A stretch of DNA of 64,000 nt from positions 248,001 through 312,000 of the forward strand of contig JADJWZ010000036.1 in assembly GCA_016716125.1 (NCBI GenBank). Reading direction: 5' to 3'. Shown here one piece after another: positions 48,246 through 57,632 of this stretch. Each line of letters opens with the position of its first letter. Position 1 is the stretch's first letter. The notes beneath the pieces were generated by a model. That model was given only the letters and a program-made list of their open reading frames with translations, had not been told where the DNA came from and made no database searches. Origin of the DNA: Ignavibacteria bacterium (GTDB lineage Bacteria; Bacteroidota; Ignavibacteria; Tepidaquicellales; Tepidaquicellaceae). The translations under genes were made by a program, and so were the position numbers.

Positions 48246-48281
48246 TAAAAAACAACCGCTGCGATTAACAGCAGCGGTTTA
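48246..48281 (-). terminator. Orphan terminator-like hairpin
   Basis: On the minus strand, AACCGCTGC (48279-48271) pairs with GCAGCGGTT (48262-48254), followed by GTTTTTTA. It has the form of an intrinsic terminator, but no called gene ends before it: ald already has its own terminator at 48587-48617. Confidence 0.6.
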
Positions 48282-48586
48282 GTATGTTTCTGAATCACGG
48301 ATTAGTACGGATCAAAAGATTACACAGATTTTAAGCTATTGATCAAATTAATAAAACTTTAAACTCGTATCTCAAAATTTGAAACTTACAAATTTTTATT
48401 CATCATTTGTTATTTGTAATTGTTCATATCTGCTTCTCTATAGATTTTTTTAAATTTACTTTAAGATATTTCGTTTGGGGCGGGAATATCTATTCTGGTT
48501 TTGCGTATAATTATGAAAAGAAAAAAAAATCAATGTATTATTCAGCGGAAGAAATAATTTCCCGCGGATAAAGATATATCCGTAAA
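48282..48586. other. Intergenic stretch between two terminator hairpins
   Basis: About 300 bp with a short degenerate heptamer tract (CATTTGT, TATTTGT, AATTGTT at 48404-48424). The 63-codon frame at 48456-48647 overlaps the ald terminator and looks random. A small RNA ending at the 48246 hairpin is possible but not shown. Confidence 0.35.
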
Positions 48587-48617
48587 ATAAAAAAGCCTGA
48601 CAAATTTTATCAGGCTT
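48587..48617 (-). terminator. Terminator of ald
   Basis: On the minus strand, AAGCCTGA (48617-48610) pairs with TCAGGCTT (48600-48593), followed by TTTTATTTT. It is 27 bp past the ald stop. Confidence 0.88.
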
Positions 48618-48643
48618 TAATATTTTTATTATTACAAATAAAA

Positions 48644-49756
48644 TCACATCATTTCATCCACATCAGTATATTTGAATTTAAATGCATCCGCAACTCCTTT
48701 ATAAGTGATCTCTCCGTTTATGATGTTAAGACCGAGTTTGAGTTCATGATTTTCCGTACATGCTTTATGCCAGCCCTTATCTGCAAGCTCTACAGCGTAA
48801 GGAAGTGTAGCGTTTGTAAGCGCAATGGTAGATGTGAAAGGAACTGCGCCGGGCATATTCGCAACGCAGTAATGAAGGACATCATTAACTACATAAGTCG
48901 GATTCGCGTGAGTAGTCGGTCTGCAGGTTTCGATGCAGCCTCCCTGATCGACAGAGACATCCACTACTACTGAACCGGGTCTCATAAGCTTCAGCATATT
49001 TTTAGTGATCAGCTTCGGTGCTTTTGCTCCCGCTATCAATACAGCTCCTATAACTAGATCGGCGGTTTTGATCGCTTCTCTGATATTAAAGGGATTGCTC
49101 ATCATTGTAGTAACATTCTTCGGCATTACGTCATCGAGATATCTTAGTCTGTATAGATTATTATCCATTATAGTAACTTTAGCTCCGAATCCTGCGGCGA
49201 TCTTTGCAGCGTTTGTTCCGACGATACCTCCGCCGAGTACAATCACATTTGCCGGTTCAGTTCCCGGAACTCCTCCGAGCAGCACGCCTCTTCCGCCCAT
49301 TGTACGCTCGAGATATTTTGCGCCTTCCTGCGGAGCCATCCTGCCGGCTACTTCGCTCATCGGAATGAGCAGCGGCAAAGACAGATCTTCTTTCTGAACG
49401 GTTTCGTAAGCGATTGCTATACATTTCGATTTTATCATTGCTTCGGTAAGATCTCTTGAAGATGCAAAATGAAAATAAGTAAAGACAACCTGGTTTTTTC
49501 TGATAAGTCCGTATTCCTGTTTAATCGGTTCTTTTACTTTCATTATCATATCAGCGGTATCAAAAACTTCTTTTGCTTTTTTAAGAATTGTCGCGCCGGC
49601 TTTTTTATATTCCGTATCTGAAAATCCGCTGCCCGTTCCGGCGTTGGATTCTATATATACTTTGTGTCCGTGTCTTTTTAAAACTTCAGCTCCGACCGGA
49701 GTAAGAGCTATTCTGTTCTCATTCGGCTTAATTTCTTTTGGTACACCTATTTTCAT
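48644..49756 (-). CDS. ald: Alanine dehydrogenase
   Basis: This 370-residue NAD-dependent enzyme interconverts L-alanine with pyruvate and ammonium. The N-terminal signature MKIGVPKEIKPNENRIALTP holds the substrate Arg (about residue 15), and MIMKVKEP has the catalytic-region Lys. The NAD-binding GGGIVGTNAAKIAAGFGA and HYCVANMPGAVPFTST are typical. Length is normal. It is a single-gene unit with a full Bacteroidota promoter and a strong terminator. It may use alanine as a carbon and nitrogen source. Confidence 0.96.
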   Translation of the reverse strand: MKIGVPKEIKPNENRIALTPVGAEVLKRHGHKVYIESNAGTGSGFSDTEYKKAGATILKKAKEVFDTADMIMKVKEPIKQEYGLIRKNQVVFTYFHFASSRDLTEAMIKSKCIAIAYETVQKEDLSLPLLIPMSEVAGRMAPQEGAKYLERTMGGRGVLLGGVPGTEPANVIVLGGGIVGTNAAKIAAGFGAKVTIMDNNLYRLRYLDDVMPKNVTTMMSNPFNIREAIKTADLVIGAVLIAGAKAPKLITKNMLKLMRPGSVVVDVSVDQGGCIETCRPTTHANPTYVVNDVLHYCVANMPGAVPFTSTIALTNATLPYAVELADKGWHKACTENHELKLGLNIINGEITYKGVADAFKFKYTDVDEMM

Positions 49757-49784
49757 TTGATTGATTTAATGTTTTACGAATGAA

Positions 49785-49815
49785 CAAAAATATGCTATTT
49801 GATTCTGTTATTCAA
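49785..49815 (-). promoter_or_regulatory. Promoter of ald
   Basis: On the minus strand, TTG (49815-49813), exactly 20 nt, then TATTTTTG (49792-49785), a full match to TTG-N20-TAnnTTTG. The leader to the ATG at 49756 would be ~22 nt. Confidence 0.75.
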
Positions 49816-49828
49816 TTCAGATTATCCG

Positions 49829-50137
49829 TTACAGCAAGTCTCTGCTGACGCTGAGTTCGATAAGCTTTTCATTATTGTCGGTCTTTCCGGACTTATTCGT
49901 TTTTTCAAAACCGCATTTGACACACCTGTGATTAATGATATAATTGCCTGAAGTAATTTTCAATCCGACCGGCTTCATCATACCTCCGCAGTCAGACATT
50001 CTGTCTCCGGGATTTATGTCGACATGTCTGCTGTAAAGACATTCGGGACAATGATTTGTATAACCGTCTCCTGCAACATTGCAGCCGCAGTTAAGACAGA
50101 TAAAATCTTCTTTCGTTCTTTGAAATTTTCTGCTCAT
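49829..50137 (-). CDS. RNHCP domain protein
   Basis: This 102-residue protein has two zinc-ribbon-like Cys pairs: FICLNCGCNV and HCPECLYSRHVD at the front, where the N-H-C-P pattern defines the RNHCP domain (here TNHCPEC), and HRCVKCGFEKTN at the back. The family is small and of unknown function; metal binding and perhaps RNA binding are likely from the Cys pattern. It has its own promoter 20 nt upstream and lies before ald on the same strand. No partner can be named. Confidence 0.87.
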   Translation of the reverse strand: MSRKFQRTKEDFICLNCGCNVAGDGYTNHCPECLYSRHVDINPGDRMSDCGGMMKPVGLKITSGNYIINHRCVKCGFEKTNKSGKTDNNEKLIELSVSRDLL

Positions 50138-50156
50138 TTATAAAATTCAGATCTGT

Positions 50157-50187
50157 CAAACATATACTTGATGTTTCATTTAATCAA
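50157..50187 (-). promoter_or_regulatory. Promoter of the RNHCP gene
   Basis: On the minus strand, TTG (50187-50185), 20 nt, then TATGTTTG (50164-50157), a full match to TTG-N20-TAnnTTTG. It is 20 bp before the ATG at 50137. Confidence 0.75.
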
Positions 50188-50277
50188 TTTACAACAGATT
50201 GGAATAAATTTTTCCGTACATAAACTTTTCAACACTGACAATAAAATTTAAAATTTTTATCTTATGAAAATAATATT

Positions 50278-51051
50278 TTGAAAAAAAGCAATACAACTTT
50301 ACCGGATGAATTTACTGAATTCGTTGAGATAGTCAAAAGACTCAGAAATGACTGCCCGTGGGATAAGATACAGACTCATTTGTCCCTGAGAAGATGTCTA
50401 TTAGAGGAGACTTATGAAGTGCTTGAGGCAATTGACAATAATAATCCGGATGAACTGAAAAAGGAACTTGGTGATCTGCTTCAGGTGGTTTTTCATTCAA
50501 ACATAGCGGAAGAAGTAAATGAATTTACGCTGAAAGATGTCATTGAATCCGAAACTCTAAAACTCATTGACAGGCATCCTCATGTATTCGGCGATGTAAA
50601 AGTGAAAGACAGTGATGAAGTAAAACGCAACTGGGAGAATCTCAAAAAGAATGAGGGCAGAAAATCCGTGATTGACGGAATTCCTGAACAGCTGCCTGCA
50701 TTACTGAAGGCATACAGGATACAGGAGAAAGCATCTAAAGTCGGCTTTGACTGGAAAGACGAAGAACCGGTGTTTGATAAAATACGTGAAGAGCTGGAAG
50801 AGCTGAAAGTTAATGTCAGTCTGAATAAGTCACATAAAGAAATAGAAGATGAATTCGGAGATGTGCTGTTTTCCATAGTTAACTTTGCGAGGTTTCATAA
50901 AATAAATCCCGAAGACGCTTTGAGAAGAACGGTCGGTAAATTTAAAGAGAGATTCAGCAGCATAGAGAAATTTGCAGATGAGAATAAGCTTGAGATCGAA
51001 GACATGACACTGGAAGAAATGGATGTGATCTGGAATAAAGCAAAGAAGTAA
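50278..51051 (+). CDS. mazG: Nucleoside triphosphate pyrophosphohydrolase MazG
   Basis: This 257-residue enzyme removes pyrophosphate from abnormal or excess NTPs. Two MazG domains are visible: LRNDCPWDKIQTHLSLRRC with EETYEVLEAID and ELGDLLQVVFHS (about 20-90), and a second with EEPVFDKIREELEEL and EDEFGDVLFSIVNFARF (about 160-215). The metal-binding EExxE and ExxD sets are intact. The start is TTG at 50278, since the ATG at 50264 runs into a stop after five codons. It leads an operon of mazG, nudix, dacB, clpS and uvrB, where mazG and nudix together clean up nucleotides. Confidence 0.94.
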   Translation: MKKSNTTLPDEFTEFVEIVKRLRNDCPWDKIQTHLSLRRCLLEETYEVLEAIDNNNPDELKKELGDLLQVVFHSNIAEEVNEFTLKDVIESETLKLIDRHPHVFGDVKVKDSDEVKRNWENLKKNEGRKSVIDGIPEQLPALLKAYRIQEKASKVGFDWKDEEPVFDKIREELEELKVNVSLNKSHKEIEDEFGDVLFSIVNFARFHKINPEDALRRTVGKFKERFSSIEKFADENKLEIEDMTLEEMDVIWNKAKK

Positions 51052-51065
51052 AATGAAATTATAGA

Positions 51066-51481
51066 GTGAACACAAAGAAGGACAGATCGATCGGCGTAAT
51101 TATTTTTTTATGATATCGGGAGTGCCGGAATTTCTGATAATCAAACACAGGCAGGGTCACTGGTCATTTCCGAAAGGACATATGGAAAAAGGCGAAACGG
51201 ATCTTCAGACTGCAAAACGTGAACTGAGTGAAGAGACCGGGATAACTGATGTAAAATTTGTTTCGGAAAGTATAGAATTAAGCGAAGTCTATATTTTTAA
51301 TTCAGGAAAAAATCACAGAGTGGAAAAGTCAGTTGATTATTTTATTGCAGAGGTATTTTCTGAAAAAGTTAAAATAGATAATAAAGAAATAGTAAATTTT
51401 CGGTGGTGTGATCTGGAGGGAGGGTTAAAACTTGTATCATTTCCTGAATCCGAAAACTTACTGAAAAAAGCTATAAAATAA
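51066..51481 (+). pseudogene. NUDIX hydrolase, single-base frameshift near the start
   Basis: The Nudix box GHMEKGETDLQTAKRELSEE is complete within the frame 51110-51481 (123 residues), but the expected first strand is missing there. It lies upstream in another frame: GTG at 51066 gives NTKKDRSIGVIIF. One more T in the T7 run at 51103-51109 joins them to GVIIFFMISGVPEFLIIKH, a normal family start, and gives a ~138-residue protein. It is related to bis(5'-nucleosyl)-tetraphosphatases and other housecleaning Nudix enzymes. The break is in a homopolymer, so it is probably an assembly error. It is 14 bp after mazG. Confidence 0.82.
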
Positions 51482-51493
51482 TTTTAAACAAGA

Positions 51494-52750
51494 ATGACAA
51501 AGAAATTTCATAAATCAAAAACTGCAAAACATATTTTTTCAAAAGCTGTAATACTGATACTCATTTCTATTTTTATAATTCCGGCAAGATCCTCAGCAAA
51601 GGATAATCTTGATATACTTGCGGAAAACATTGAACTCATATTAAGCGGGATCAACTGCACAGTTTCGGTGCAGGTTGCAAGCGCAGAAAAGTACGATCTG
51701 ATCTACGAAAAAAATCCCAGGACTAAAATGATCCCCGCATCCATTACCAAATTGATCACAGCTGCAATTGCGCTGGAATATCTCGGTAATGATCATAATT
51801 TCCGTACGGTAATATTTACTGATGACAGTAATATCAGTGACGGTATTGTCGACGGCAATATTTATTTAAAAGGGTACGGTGATCCGGATCTGAATTCATC
51901 CGACATCAGTTATCTTGCAAAACTATTTTCTGAAAAAAATATAACCGAAGTTACGGGAAATTTAATATATGATGAGTCATATCTGGATGATCAGTATTTC
52001 GGTTTATCAAATTATTATCAGGGGGATACAAAAAGCAATTACTGGCCTTATGTAAGCGCTCTTAACTTAGATAAGAATCCGGGAAATTATGATCCTGCCG
52101 CTTCTGCAGGCAATCTGCTTTCTGTTGAATTACTTGCTCTTAACATAAAACTTAACGGAATTGTAATTTCCGGAGTGACGCCAACAGGAGCTAAGGAAGT
52201 TGCTGAAGTATCACATTCCATGTACAATGTTTTGTCTCAGATGAATAAGGAAAGTGATAACCATTCTGCAATAACAGTTTTTAAAGTTGCAGGAGCAGCA
52301 TTCGATTCACCTCCCGGAAGTCTGGATAAAGGAGAATCTGCAGTTATTAATTTTCTGACAACAATGGGAAATGACAGAAATACATTTGAAATATTAGAAG
52401 GTTCCGGTCTTACAAGATTTAATACAGTTAATTCCGATCTTTATATCCGTCTGCTGAAATACATGTATGATGATCTGAAGACATTTGATTATTTTTACGG
52501 ATCGCTCCCCATAGCAGGTAAAGACGGTACTCTGAGAAACAGAATGATCGGCACAGAAGCTGAGAATAATGTTCATGCCAAAACAGGCACGCTGAATTCA
52601 GTAAGCGCGCTTTCAGGGTATGCGGTTTCAAGAGACAATGAATTGCTTCTGTTTTATATTGTGATGAACGGATTCGGAGGAGGAAGGAATTTACCGAGAA
52701 ATATTCAGGATCAGATCTGCGAACAGCTTTGTATGTTTTCACGAAATTAA
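51494..52750 (+). CDS. dacB: D-alanyl-D-alanine carboxypeptidase (PBP4 type, S13)
   Basis: This 418-residue protein has a signal or anchor segment at 17-36. The penicillin-binding motifs are SxxK in MIPASITKL (S83, K86), SxN in KESDNHSA (about 243-250) and KTG in VHAKTGTLNS (about 357-366). It trims or cuts cross-links of periplasmic peptidoglycan. S13 enzymes have an inserted domain between the first two motifs, which is present here. It lies 12 bp after the nudix gene and 5 bp before clpS, clearly in one operon. Intact length. Confidence 0.93.
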   Translation: MTKKFHKSKTAKHIFSKAVILILISIFIIPARSSAKDNLDILAENIELILSGINCTVSVQVASAEKYDLIYEKNPRTKMIPASITKLITAAIALEYLGNDHNFRTVIFTDDSNISDGIVDGNIYLKGYGDPDLNSSDISYLAKLFSEKNITEVTGNLIYDESYLDDQYFGLSNYYQGDTKSNYWPYVSALNLDKNPGNYDPAASAGNLLSVELLALNIKLNGIVISGVTPTGAKEVAEVSHSMYNVLSQMNKESDNHSAITVFKVAGAAFDSPPGSLDKGESAVINFLTTMGNDRNTFEILEGSGLTRFNTVNSDLYIRLLKYMYDDLKTFDYFYGSLPIAGKDGTLRNRMIGTEAENNVHAKTGTLNSVSALSGYAVSRDNELLLFYIVMNGFGGGRNLPRNIQDQICEQLCMFSRN

Positions 52751-52755
52751 TTTTT

Positions 52756-53025
52756 ATGACTGAAACAAATATAAAAACCGAAAATATTTCTACTGATGAA
52801 AATGCAGTCCTGCATAAGCTTATACTTTTTAATTCAAATCATATCTGGGACGATGTTGTAAATCAGCTGAGAAAAGCAACCGGGTATAATATTATACAAT
52901 GTGAACAGATTGCCATTATCGCTCACACAAAAGGCAAAGCAGTTGTAAGCACGGGTGATATTCCGAAACTGAACTACATTAATTCTGTACTGAAAGAAAT
53001 AAAACTTGTTACTGAGATCAGCTGA
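52756..53025 (+). CDS. clpS: ClpS adaptor of the ClpAP protease
   Basis: This 89-residue protein starts at the ATG at 52756 (MTETNIKTEN); a longer frame overlaps dacB and is rejected. The ClpS core is ILFNSNHIWDDVVNQLRKAT then CEQIAIIAHTKGKAVVSTGD, matching the N-degron-binding family including the KGKA segment. It would deliver N-end-rule substrates to ClpA, which is not in the window. The Asn-Asp pair usually seen in LYNDDxx is LFNSNHI here. It is in the mazG-uvrB operon. Confidence 0.92.
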   Translation: MTETNIKTENISTDENAVLHKLILFNSNHIWDDVVNQLRKATGYNIIQCEQIAIIAHTKGKAVVSTGDIPKLNYINSVLKEIKLVTEIS

Positions 53026-53154
53026 TAAGTTTTATCATCGAAAATAAATAGTTTAATTCCCAATCCTGGAAATAAATAGTTTCTATTTCCTCAATTAAAT
53101 CAGCCCTTAAACATTAAAATAATTAATTAAAAAAAATAATTAATCTGAGTTCTC

Positions 53155-55178
53155 TTGAAATTTAAACTTGAATCTAAATACAAACCTTCCGGTGATCAGC
53201 CGATAGCAATTAAAGAACTGACTGAAGGAATTATCAGAGGTGATAAATATCAGACATTTCTCGGAGTAACCGGTTCGGGAAAAACTTTTTCCATATCAAA
53301 TGTAATTGAGAATATTGGTAAACCTGTGCTTGTAATGTCTCACAATAAAACACTGGCGGCGCAGCTTTACGGAGAGTTCAAAAGATTTTTTCCCGAACAA
53401 CCGTGTAGAAGTTCTTTATATCATATTACGATTACTATCAGCCTGAAGCATACATTCCCTCATCCGACACTTACATTCAGAAAGACCTTTCAATAAACGA
53501 AGAGATAGACAGACTGCGGCTCAGAGCGACTGCATCCATACTCGAAGGAAGAAAAGATGTAATAGTCGTTTCATCAGTCAGCTGTATTTACGGTATCGGC
53601 GCGCCGGAAGAATACGCCGAACAGATGTTACTTCTTAAAACAGGTGACAGAATTACGAGAAAGGCGTTAATGTCTAAGCTTGTAAATATTCATTATGTAA
53701 GAAATGATACTGATTTTCTCAGAGGCACATTCAGAGTAAGAGGAGATAATATTGATCTGATCCCGGCTTATGAAAATAATACCGGAGTGAGAATTGAGAT
53801 CTTTGACAATACGATTGAAAAAATTTCATATATAAACAGGGAAGACGGAAAGGTGATCAGTAATGATATCAGCGTAGTGATTTATCCTGCAAAATATTTT
53901 CTCACAAGTCAGGATAAAGTGGATGCAGCGATAATAGACATCCGTCAGGAGCTTGAAATTCAGATTGAATATTTCAAAGCGCAGGGGAAAATGATAGAGG
54001 CGCAGAGGATAGAACAGCGGACGAACTTTGACATAGAAATGATACAGGAGATCGGCTACTGCAACGGCATTGAAAATTATTCAAGACACATGGACAGACG
54101 TGCTTCGGGAACAAGACCGTCATGTCTTTTTGATTATTTTCCAAAGGATTTTCTGCTTGTAGTTGACGAATCTCATGTAACTATACCTCAGATCAGAGGA
54201 ATGTATAACGGTGACAGGATGAGAAAAAAAACATTGGTAGAGTACGGGTTCCGTCTGCCGTCAGCGCTTGATAACAGACCTATGACTTTTGAAGAATGGG
54301 AATCTATGATAAAGCAGGCTGTCTTTGTCAGCGCTACGCCGAGTGTTTATGAATTTGAAAAAAGCGAAGGAGTAGTTGTCGAACAAATAATAAGACCAAC
54401 GGGACTGCTTGATCCTGAAATTCAGGTCAGACCTGTTAAAAATCAGATAGACGATCTGATCAATGAAGTTCGGACAAGAAGTAAGAGAGGCGAGAGAGTA
54501 TTGGTAACAACACTGACTAAAAGAATGAGTGAGGATCTGACTGATTACCTTGACGGAATCGGAATCAGAGTCAAATATATGCACTCCGAAGTTGACACTC
54601 TCGACAGGGTGGAAATATTGAGAAGTCTCAGACTGGGAAATTTCGATGTACTCGTTGGTGTAAATCTTTTAAGAGAGGGACTTGATCTTCCGGAAGTATC
54701 GCTTGTAGCAATACTTGATGCAGACAAAGAAGGCTTTCTCCGTTCAGAGAAATCTCTGATGCAGACAGCAGGAAGGACGGCAAGAAATGTAAACGGACTT
54801 GTAATAATGTATGCTGATAAAGTTACTGATTCGATGGATAAGGTAATAAAGGAAACTGCGAGGAGAAGAGAAATTCAGATGCAGTATAATAAGGATCACA
54901 ATATCACTCCGGAGACAGTGCTTAAAACATTAGAGGAAATCATGTCTGCAACGATTGTCGCAGATTCAAAATCAAACAACGAATATACCAAAAAAGGAAA
55001 GGAAGAAAAAAAGTCAGCATTAAGTATACTAACTGATCCTGTCAGTAAGAAAATAAATTCAGAGCAGAGAAAAGAATTAATAGAACAGTTAAGAAAGGAA
55101 ATGATCAACGCCGCGAAAGACCTTGAATTTGAAAGAGCTGCGGAACTGCGTGATGAGATTCAGAAGCTTGATAAATAA
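53155..55178 (+). pseudogene. uvrB: UvrB excinuclease subunit, disrupted reading frame
   Basis: The helicase-like subunit of nucleotide excision repair. It starts at TTG 53155 (KFKLESKYKPSGDQP). The frame holds the Walker A loop GVTGSGKTF, then breaks near 53395-53420, just after GEFKRFFPE. The rest continues in another frame: FFISYYDYYQPEAYIPSSD, the beta-hairpin region, LLVVDESHVT, helicase motifs LVTTLTKRMSEDL and GINLLREGLDLPEVS-like text, and a UVR domain at the end (LRKEMINAAKDLEFERAAELRD). The break needs a net one-base change, and a TAG sits in the second frame at the join, so at least two local errors are likely. UvrB is highly conserved, so an assembly fault is the best reading. Confidence 0.88.
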
Positions 55179-55187
55179 AACTTTTTT

Positions 55188-56381
55188 TTACCCGCAGACC
55201 TGTTTAAAGACTCTCAGAAAATTCAGACCGAGTATTTTTTTTATTTCTTCGGGAGTATAACCTTTTTCAAATAATTTTTTAGTCAGCTCAGGATACTGCG
55301 TTGCGTCATGCAAGTCTGACGGTGTCGAGATACCGCCGTCAAAATCAGAACCAATACCAATATAATCCACACCGGCTAAATTTTTAATGTGATCTATATG
55401 ACTGATAATATCATCAATACTTGCTCCATATTTTTTACCTCCCTGTACTAGAAATTCATCATAAAAATTAATACCGATGTATCCGTTACTTTTAGCAATT
55501 GCTTTGATCTGTTCGTCAGTAAGATTTCTGTAATGAGGGTTTATCGAATAACAGTTCGAGTGAGAAGCGATCACAGGATCAGCAGAACTTTCTATCACAT
55601 CCCAGAAAGCATTTTCACTCAGATGAGAAACATCAATCATCATCCCTGTTTCATTCATTTTTTTTATTACTTCTTTTCCATATTCCGTAACTCCCCCGCT
55701 CTTACCTCCGGTAACCGCATCCTTTGCGGATGTTGCTATGAGATTTGAATTATTCCAGGTAAGTCCGATATACCTGACTCCTTCATCAAAGAATCTCTTT
55801 ACATTTTCAACATCATTTTCAACGGCAGTACCTCCTTCAATTCCTATAAGTCCGCATATTTTTTTATTATCGGTAATTCTGATTATATCATCATATGTTT
55901 TCGCAAATTCAAATTCACCGTTGCTTTCTGTCTGAAAATTCTTCAGTCTGTCGATCTGTGACATTGTAAAATCATAGGAGCTTTTTACTTTATTCAACGG
56001 TATCCAAACTGCAAAGACCTGGATATCAAGTCCGCCTTCTCTGAATTTAAAAATATCAGAATGTGTAAAACTGTTTCGGACGTTAAAGTCCGCTCCTTTG
56101 GCATACACCTGCCATATCAGGTCATTATGCGTATCGACAAGCAAAGCATCGAAATGCAGTTTCACCGGATCGTCATAGACTGTACTGTCTGTCATTTCTA
56201 TAAGTTTTATTTCTGAATTATTCTGTGACTCCGGTAAACTCATTCCGGCATTGTTAATGACGGAATGCAATTCCGTCATACCGCCCCTCCCAAAATTCCC
56301 CCGGTTCATATACACCACCGCCGCTATCAGCGCAAGCGAAACAAAAAGCTTTATCAATATATTTAATTTCCCTTTTCTCAT
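55188..56381 (-). CDS. Membrane dipeptidase (peptidase family M19)
   Basis: This 397-residue protein has an N-terminal membrane anchor (residues ~8-25), so it faces the periplasm. The zinc motifs of the renal dipeptidase family are clear: DTHNDLIW (about 82-89), GIEGGTAVEND (Glu bridging the two metals), MIDVSHLSE, IASHSNCYSINPHYRN and GIGSDFDGG. It cleaves dipeptides, possibly D-containing ones from cell-wall turnover. It is the last gene of the tmk-S41-purK-SPFH-DUF2007-M19 operon, 25 bp after DUF2007. Convergent to uvrB with 9 bp between stops. Confidence 0.93.
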   Translation of the reverse strand: MRKGKLNILIKLFVSLALIAAVVYMNRGNFGRGGMTELHSVINNAGMSLPESQNNSEIKLIEMTDSTVYDDPVKLHFDALLVDTHNDLIWQVYAKGADFNVRNSFTHSDIFKFREGGLDIQVFAVWIPLNKVKSSYDFTMSQIDRLKNFQTESNGEFEFAKTYDDIIRITDNKKICGLIGIEGGTAVENDVENVKRFFDEGVRYIGLTWNNSNLIATSAKDAVTGGKSGGVTEYGKEVIKKMNETGMMIDVSHLSENAFWDVIESSADPVIASHSNCYSINPHYRNLTDEQIKAIAKSNGYIGINFYDEFLVQGGKKYGASIDDIISHIDHIKNLAGVDYIGIGSDFDGGISTPSDLHDATQYPELTKKLFEKGYTPEEIKKILGLNFLRVFKQVCG

Positions 56382-56406
56382 TTAATTTCATCAAAATTTT
56401 TTTTCA

Positions 56407-56673
56407 TCAATATTCCATATCATCCTCAAAAAATGAAGACTTGTCAGTATTAATCGCTACCTTTGCAATTTCAATATCCTTTTCCTGTACAAAAAATTTT
56501 ATCGGTCTCTTGAGAGCCATGCTGCCAAGCTCTGTATTAAATGTCTCCATAGATATGGCAATATTAAAATCACCGGTCACTTCAAACATTATCTCTTCAT
56601 CGCTTAATTTTGCTTTGATAAGACTCGCTTCCATCGGATCATATGTCGTATAAACTTCCTGAAATCCTTCCAT
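56407..56673 (-). CDS. DUF2007 domain protein
   Basis: This 88-residue protein matches the DUF2007 (putative signal-transducing) family: YTTYDPMEASLIKAKLSDEEI at the start and FFVQEKDIEIAKVAI near the end, with the hydrophobic ligand-site positions between. No signal or membrane segment. Its function is not established in the family. It is 3 bp after the SPFH gene, so translation is probably coupled. Confidence 0.83.
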   Translation of the reverse strand: MEGFQEVYTTYDPMEASLIKAKLSDEEIMFEVTGDFNIAISMETFNTELGSMALKRPIKFFVQEKDIEIAKVAINTDKSSFFEDDMEY

Positions 56674-56676
56674 CAG

Positions 56677-57573
56677 TTATTTCCCCTGATTAAAATTTAA
56701 AAGCGGTGTAAGCTTCTGATCATACGGCGCTATTACAAATGAATTGTTAGGCGAATTTACAAGCTCTTTCAATGTCTCAATATATTTCCACTGCAGATAT
56801 GAATTGCTGATAGTGCTGTTTATAATCCTCTGCGCCTCGGCAACTCCTGTGGCTTCCACTGTTTTTCTTTCAGCTTCCTGTCTTTCTTTCTGAAGAATGT
56901 AAACCATCTGCTGTGCTCTCTGTTCGGCTGAAATTTTTTCATCAATTGCTTCCCTTACTTTTTGCGGCAGCTCTACATTTCTCAGCAGAACTTTTTCAAG
57001 TATTATGCCTCTGCCCTGAAATGATATTTCCAGTTTACGCGAAACGTCATTCACATAATCATCTCTCTTTGATGAATAAATATCAGTAGCTACAAAGTTA
57101 ACAGCTATGTCTCTTATTGCCGTCCTTATAGCCGGCAGCACAATTTTAGATTCGTAATCTATTCCGATATTCCTTATCAGATCAGGAGTTGCGTCTGCGT
57201 CGATCCTGTACCAGACTGTTACATCCAGTATGAGCGTTAGTCCGTCAGATGACAATGTCTGAATCGGATCGCTCTTTTTAATTTTAATTTCGTTTTCATC
57301 CTGATCATTCTGCCCGCTCATTGTGTATGCCTGTGTCTTGATGTCAAGTTCCTGAACTTCAACAAGAGGATTAACAAAATTCAATCCGCTCCTTAGTACT
57401 TTATCTTGTACATTCCCGAATAGTATCTGCACACCGACTTCTCCCGGACCTATCTGCACAACAGATGCAAATAATATTGCAAGGAGAATTCCTATGCCTG
57501 CGGCTAATCTGAGTGTGTTTATTATTTTATCAAAATGAAGATTCTCTTTAAACTGACCTTTCAGAATAGTCAT
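56677..57573 (-). CDS. SPFH/prohibitin family membrane protein (HflC-like)
   Basis: This 298-residue protein has one transmembrane helix (about 25-45) and a long SPFH domain: VGPGEVGVQILFGNVQ-type text at 46-61, LTLILDVTVWYRID, RTAIRDIAVNFVATD and ISFQGRGIILEKVLLRNVELP. The C-terminal third is a coiled coil (EQRAQQMVYILQKERQEAERK). SPFH proteins form large ring assemblies at membranes and often control FtsH-like proteases. It lacks an HflK partner. It is in a six-gene operon, 59 bp after purK. Confidence 0.9.
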   Translation of the reverse strand: MTILKGQFKENLHFDKIINTLRLAAGIGILLAILFASVVQIGPGEVGVQILFGNVQDKVLRSGLNFVNPLVEVQELDIKTQAYTMSGQNDQDENEIKIKKSDPIQTLSSDGLTLILDVTVWYRIDADATPDLIRNIGIDYESKIVLPAIRTAIRDIAVNFVATDIYSSKRDDYVNDVSRKLEISFQGRGIILEKVLLRNVELPQKVREAIDEKISAEQRAQQMVYILQKERQEAERKTVEATGVAEAQRIINSTISNSYLQWKYIETLKELVNSPNNSFVIAPYDQKLTPLLNFNQGK

Positions 57574-57632
57574 TAAAATTATTATTACTACTAAAAAATT
57601 ATAAATGAAATCATGATAGTTTTATTTAATTA

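Noticed and set aside
48456..48647. 63-codon frame on the minus strand
   Set aside because: It overlaps the ald terminator and stop, and its composition looks random.
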